Source: Chrysochromulina parva (lineage: Eukaryota; Haptophyta; Prymnesiales; Chrysochromulinaceae). From it: DNA of 11,715 nt. Each line of letters starts with the position of its first letter. Within the stretch, counting starts at the first letter, position 1. The DNA is taken from the NCBI GenBank assembly GCA_002887195.1, contig PJAB01001880.1:1-11715 (forward strand), read 5' to 3'. The notes under the pieces are model-generated. The model was not told the DNA's origin and did no database searches. It saw only the letters and a program-made list of their open reading frames with translations. This document shows, piece by piece, positions 7,953 through 11,715 of the stretch. The translations under genes were made by a program, and so were the position numbers.

Positions 7953-8498
7953 TGACCGCGTTGCACACAAAGTTGGCCCCCGCCGTACGCCGACCACATG
8001 ACAGTCGAACATGCATTCAAACGACACATCGGGCGGGCGGCTCCGAGAGCTGCATGGCATGAATCGTCTACCGGATCGACGTGTCGCGAGACCACGCACA
8101 ATCTCTGGTCTCTCGAGAGCTCTGAACTCAAGTTGCGCGTAAAGGCTGAGGAGCGCCCTGGAGGGCGCACATGAACTGCAGTGGGAAAACCCTCGCACTG
8201 TGTAGAAGGGGACTTGGGGGCTTATCTTTGGTTGGTCCGAATACATAGCGCGTGTTGAAAGCTCTACGTAAGCTGGGCGGGGATGGGCTCGGATGGCATC
8301 CCGGAACTCATGGCAGCGCGGTCGACTAGCCGCTCTACAAAACAGGCCATGGGGCTAATCAGACCTCGACTTAAGCTTCTAAGGGTTCGTGTTGTGGCGG
8401 GTTGATCCAAGAACACAATCCAATTGCGAGTTTACTCAGTGGCGGACCAAAAATGGTAAGGAACTACAGTACCATGCGCCCACGTCGAGACGTCGACC
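7953..8498. other. Intergenic region upstream of the F-box gene
   Basis: 546 bp without a convincing gene. Expected to contain the 3' end of the secreted-protein transcript and the F-box promoter. A CCAAT at 8420-8424 lies about 75 bp before the F-box start codon. No TATA box, tRNA or repeat array was recognised. Short open frames here on both strands lack codon bias and recognisable domains. Confidence 0.5.
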
Positions 8499-9416
8499 AT
8501 GTCGAAGGCCTGCGTCCCTCGCGCGGGAGCTCTAGGCCCGATTTCCCAGCAAATCAGCCACCAGTTACTCGCCGAGATCTTCTCCATGCTGCACGACAGA
8601 GACCTCGGGCGCGCAGCTAGCGTGTGCACCGACTGGCGTGCGGCGGCGAGAGAGCCGGGTGTATGGCGGTCAGTGTTCCGAGAGATGTACGGCGCTCACA
8701 GCGAGAGCTGGGCGCCGGAGCACATGCCGGCCACGCCGTGCGATGACGAGGTCGCACTCTGGCGCAACCGCTGCGAGATGCGCGCGCGCGCTGATGCCTC
8801 CCGCCTCGCGGGCGAGTGCCACTTCCGCACGTGGCCCTTTCGTGCGGAGGCCACGACCGCCGGCTTCTTCGTCACGTGCATGAGCATCGACGGGCCGTGG
8901 CTGGCGCTCGGCCAGGCGGATGGCAAGACCTCGCTCTTCAACCTGACGAGCGACGCTGCCGACCAGCGCCGCTGGTGCGAGGGCTCCTTTGGCGAGTTTG
9001 GTCGGTATTCGGTCCCCGATGAGTTTGCCGCTGTGATTGACGTGCACGTGTGCGCGCTGTGTGGGATGGTGACGACGCTGCATTCGCTCGGAGCAATCCT
9101 CGTGCGCTCGCTGCGCACGGGCGCGGTGCTTTACTTCGTCGACGGCCTCGCGCCCGAGTTGCTCGTGCACGTCGACGAGCACATCTGGGCGTTTGCGAAC
9201 AACACGGAGACGTTGATCCGTGTAGCGTCGCTCCGGCGAGTGTGCCTGTACTCGCCGGAACGGGCGGGGCCCGAGGCGGCGGGGCTTGGGCTGCGTCTGG
9301 TGGCGTTCGGCGATGCGGATGAGGACGACTTGGCGGCCGAAGCGGAGGGGGATGTCGGCGGCGGTGGAGGTGACGGCGGCGGCGAAGGGGGCGGAGGAGG
9401 AGGCGATGGAGGAGGA

Positions 9417-9480
<64 letters not shown>

Positions 9481-11129
9481 GTGGTGGTGGAGGAGGAGAG
9501 CTCAAATCTGAGGCACAGCGTGTGCTCACCATTACCTGGGAGCTGCCCCCGCCCTCTGCCGCCACCACCGTGGCCGCGATGGCTGCAATGTCGGAGTGCA
9601 CATCTCTCATGAATCTCCGCTTCCATCCAGGCGAGGCGACCGACGAGAGCGTCTCCTCCGCCTCCTCCTCAGACAATCACCTGTTGGACGCCGACAAGGC
9701 GGCGCAAGCCATCCTCGAGGCCGCTACCAACGCTGTACGCAGCGCAAGAGCAGGTGGCAGTGCCGAAGGGTTCCGTGAGGCGAGCCAGGCCGTGAGCACG
9801 GCCTTGCGCACTTACTTGGCGCTGGGCCCCACCCCGCGCTTGCTCCGGCAAAGGCGCGGGCTGATGTCGGAGCAAGCCGGCGTCGTGGCGGAGCTCTGGA
9901 CGCCCGCGGCGGGCGCCTGGCTCATACTCCTCTTCGACGTGTTCACACACGCGCCGCTCGGCGTGGTTCCGCTGGACATTGGTCCCCAGCTGCGGACAGA
10001 CACGTTTGTCTGGCCGATGCACGTGTGCCTGTTTCGTCGGTCGGAGCAGCCGCAGCTGGCTGGGCGCCGCTGGTCCCTGCTGGTACACACGAGGGAGCAG
10101 TTTCGTGACGGAATTGCCCAAGAGCACGAGCCACTCTTACGGTGAGCGCTGATTGCCCCTGAGTGGTGCCTCTGAATGGTGCCTCTGAATGGTGCCTCTG
10201 ACCGCCTCTCGATTGCGTCCCTCATCAGGCATTCGGACAGCCTCATTCACGTCGATCTGCTCTCGCCCGTGTCTGCCGAGGAGCTGCGCACCGCCGCGCC
10301 GCGCAAGGCCGTCTACCATAAGGGGGGGCAGGCTTCGGCAGCAGTGCATCAGAATCCGGAGCAACTTCGGATCGAGGCAGCGGGTGGCGCGCCACTGCGC
10401 GTGCTCCGCGTGCAATCGCGCCGCCTCAATGCCTTTGGCGTCAGCATAGGTCTATCCCCAAGCTGGGGCGCCTTTGACAGGCATCGCTCGCCCTTCCTGC
10501 CGGCCATGTCGATGCTCAGCTCGCCGTCGGGCGAGCTCAGCAATCTCGGGCACAAGCTGATCGATCTCGATGCCAATCTCGAGATCATTTTGGCCTATGA
10601 CGATGACGACGGCGTGACCAGCCACACGGCGTTTGGCCAAGGTGGCTGCACGTGCACCGACCTGCAGCTGGCTTACGCGAGCTGCAGGAACCTCGATCCC
10701 GAAGGCGGTGGCTCTGCGCGCAAGTTCACGTCGACGCCGCTGCCCCTCGTGTGGGCCGAAGAGCCAGCCACGACAGTCCACGACATGCCTCAAGTAATGC
10801 TGGCGGAGAACGACGTGGTGGCACTCCGGTGCTGGCGGCTCTCCAACGACTTCCCACACGAGCCGGGGGGGTACCTGTGGGAAGAGTCCAGCAGCGTGCT
10901 ACGCGGCTGGCATGCGGCTGCCGAGTTGCGCCGGTTGAACGACGGGAAGCTGATGCCGCTCCACTTCACCCGGGATCCGAGCGACACACGCGATGAGAGG
11001 GAGGCGATGCTATCGACCTCGACCTGGCGCCACCTGGTCGTCATCGATGCGATCGGGGTGCACGTGCTCGACTTTTTGCCGCGCGCGTGCTGGAAGCGCG
11101 CGCAGAAGGACGCGGCCTTGAGCTCGTGA
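8499..11129 (+). CDS. F-box protein with probable beta-propeller-like body (2 exons)
   Basis: Exon 1 is 8499-10141, the intron 10142-10228, and exon 2 10229-11129, giving 847 residues; the join rebuilds an Arg codon (CG + G). Residues about 17-65 are a typical F-box: ISHQLLAEIFSML, then a CTDWRAAAREPGVWRSVF helix pair with the conserved Cys and Trp positions. F-boxes bind Skp1 and recruit targets to the SCF ubiquitin ligase in nucleus or cytosol. After it come segments such as CMSIDGPWLALGQADGKTSLFNL and HLVVIDAIGVHVLDF near the end. They look like WD/propeller blade strands, but blades are irregular and I cannot count them. Residues about 286-333 are a Gly-rich spacer dominated by (GGC)20, likely a flexible loop. 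The substrate is unknown. The start has good context (gtcgaccATGtcg). The last codons and the stop lie inside the right inverted-repeat arm. An FBXW-like protein is the best description; a Kelch or other propeller is possible. Confidence 0.78.
9417..9476 (+). repeat. (GGC)20 coding microsatellite
   Basis: Twenty perfect GGC triplets in frame, coding Gly 307-326 of the F-box protein, extended by GGT x4 and GGA x3. Upstream GGA/GGC-rich sequence makes the whole Gly-rich zone about 9355-9497. Pure CGG-type repeats are prone to length change and to G-quadruplex or hairpin structure, and also to assembly error, so the exact count may differ in the cell. Confidence 0.95.
10142..10228 (+). other. 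GT-AG intron of the F-box gene
   Basis: 87 nt with donor GTGAGC after ...CTCTTACG and acceptor CTCATCAG before GCATTCGG. An in-frame TGA spans the donor, so splicing is needed to reach the C-terminal 300 residues. Three 13-nt units (TGGTGCCTCTGAA) fill 10164-10202. Confidence 0.82.
10164..10202 (+). repeat. 13-nt tandem repeat in the F-box intron, three units
   Basis: TGGTGCCTCTGAA at 10164-10176 and 10177-10189, and TGGTGCCTCTGAC at 10190-10202. It shares the GCCTCTGA core with the 12-nt repeat in the LRR-gene intron. Confidence 0.9.
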
Positions 11130-11176
11130 TGGGCTTCGCCTTGGACGAGCGCGCGCATGCGACGCTCTTGATTCTT

Positions 11177-11190
11177 GCAAGCATGCTTGC
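11177..11190. repeat. 14-bp perfect palindrome, right arm copy
   Basis: GCAAGCATGCTTGC, identical to the left-arm copy at 449-462. It lies about 50 bp after the F-box stop codon, so it falls in the likely 3' UTR and could form an RNA hairpin there. Confidence 0.8.
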
Positions 11191-11439
11191 TTGATTCTCC
11201 CGTTAACGCTCCAGTCCTAAACGTTTCTATACTACCCGTATTAGGGTTAAGGTTCCCTACCCACCCCATTTAAGGGCCGGCTTATCGATGTTTACGAATC
11301 GCCTGGAAGACCGCGCGGCGCGCGCGCAACACGTCGACCGTGTTCTCGGGTGGGAAGTGTTAATCAAGCGAAAGGAGTTGAAGGATGAAGCTCATCAACG
11401 ACGGGGGACCGCGACGAAACTGACTTACCGCCTGAAATG

Positions 11440-11490
11440 CCGCGGACGCTTGCCAATATGTATTTCTCGTTCATCCCGCGGACGCTTGCC
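11440..11490. repeat. 15-nt direct repeat, 36-nt period, right arm only
   Basis: CCGCGGACGCTTGCC at 11440-11454 and at 11476-11490. The left arm has only one related copy (near 227-241), so this is a tandem duplication gained in the right arm or lost from the left. Confidence 0.85.
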
Positions 11491-11715
11491 GTTTCCAAAT
11501 ATAGATTTCTTTCCGCGAAACGCCATTCTGAGCGATCGTGCTTCGCGGCACACCGCCGACGGTCGCCTGCTTGTGCGCGCGTCTGCTGCGCTGCAGCGTT
11601 TGATCTGATTGAGTCTGCGAGCCACCTCGATGCTGCTGCCTGTGGCTGTGCCCTCGCGACTCGCTCTGGCATGGTGATCCGCAGCTGACCCGACCTCTGA
11701 GTGGCGGCCCGGCGC

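Larger units (their letters stand above)
11116..11715. repeat. Right arm of long terminal inverted repeat
   Basis: Reverse-complement partner of 1-520. The outer 120 bases are identical and the outer 195 differ at three places; then similarity drops, with extra sequence in this arm that makes it 600 rather than 520 bases. The inner boundary falls at 11116, so the arm begins with CC and the final codons Leu-Ser-Ser-stop of the F-box gene, followed by its 3' flank. A single TTAGGGTTAAGG at 11241-11252 resembles telomeric repeat but is not an array. A minus-strand open frame at 11364-11672 mirrors one in the left arm but is not conserved beyond the near-identical outer part. No transposase is encoded. 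Confidence 0.93.

Noticed and set aside
7953..8498. tRNA or other structured RNA gene in the gap
   Set aside because: No T-loop consensus, anticodon arm or pol III box pair could be placed by eye.
8670..9626. 318-residue minus-strand frame opposite the F-box gene
   Set aside because: It is a shadow of the F-box exon; the GGC tract reads as polyalanine here and no domain is visible.
10164..10202. CRISPR-like array
   Set aside because: The units are 13 nt, contiguous without spacers, and lie inside a spliceosomal intron.
1..11715. Autonomous DNA transposon, virus or plasmid
   Set aside because: No transposase, integrase, DNA polymerase, capsid or replication gene was seen on either strand; only the inverted ends suggest mobility.

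Overview
The window reads as nuclear DNA of a GC-rich unicellular eukaryote, most likely a haptophyte-type alga. The reasons are a strong G/C preference at third codon positions, short spliceosomal introns of 87 to 191 nt (one with a GC donor), alanine- and glycine-rich proteins, and one protein of a domain style I associate with haptophytes and other marine algae. No bacterial operon, Shine-Dalgarno site, rRNA, tRNA, CRISPR array or viral hallmark gene was seen. The taxonomic call is inference.

Layout: a long inverted repeat closes both ends (left arm 1-520, right arm 11116-11715). The outermost 120 bases are identical between arms, 195 bases have three mismatches, and similarity falls further inward. 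Between the arms lie four protein-coding genes. (1) A minus-strand, two-exon gene (3437 to 1126) encodes a 706-residue protein with a disordered, repeat-bearing N-terminus, an alga-type middle domain and C-terminal leucine-rich repeats. (2) An intronless plus-strand gene (3627-7235) encodes a 1202-residue exportin-4-like karyopherin, divergent from gene 1 across a 189-bp shared promoter with a TATAAAAG box. (3) A small two-exon plus-strand gene (7457-7952) encodes a 122-residue predicted secreted protein with six cysteines in its C-terminal part. (4) A two-exon plus-strand gene (8499-11129) encodes an 847-residue F-box protein with a probable beta-propeller-like body and a long polyglycine tract. 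Its last codons lie inside the right arm.

The genes do not form an obvious pathway: nuclear transport, ubiquitin ligase adaptor, secreted protein and LRR protein. They look like ordinary host genes. The unusual element is the inverted repeat that brackets them exactly at the sequence ends. It could be a real inverted duplication or large terminal-inverted-repeat element, or two copies of a dispersed repeat at which an assembler stopped. No transposase or replication gene is present to decide this. A second signal is that introns in two unrelated genes share similar short tandem repeats and a 16-nt stretch.
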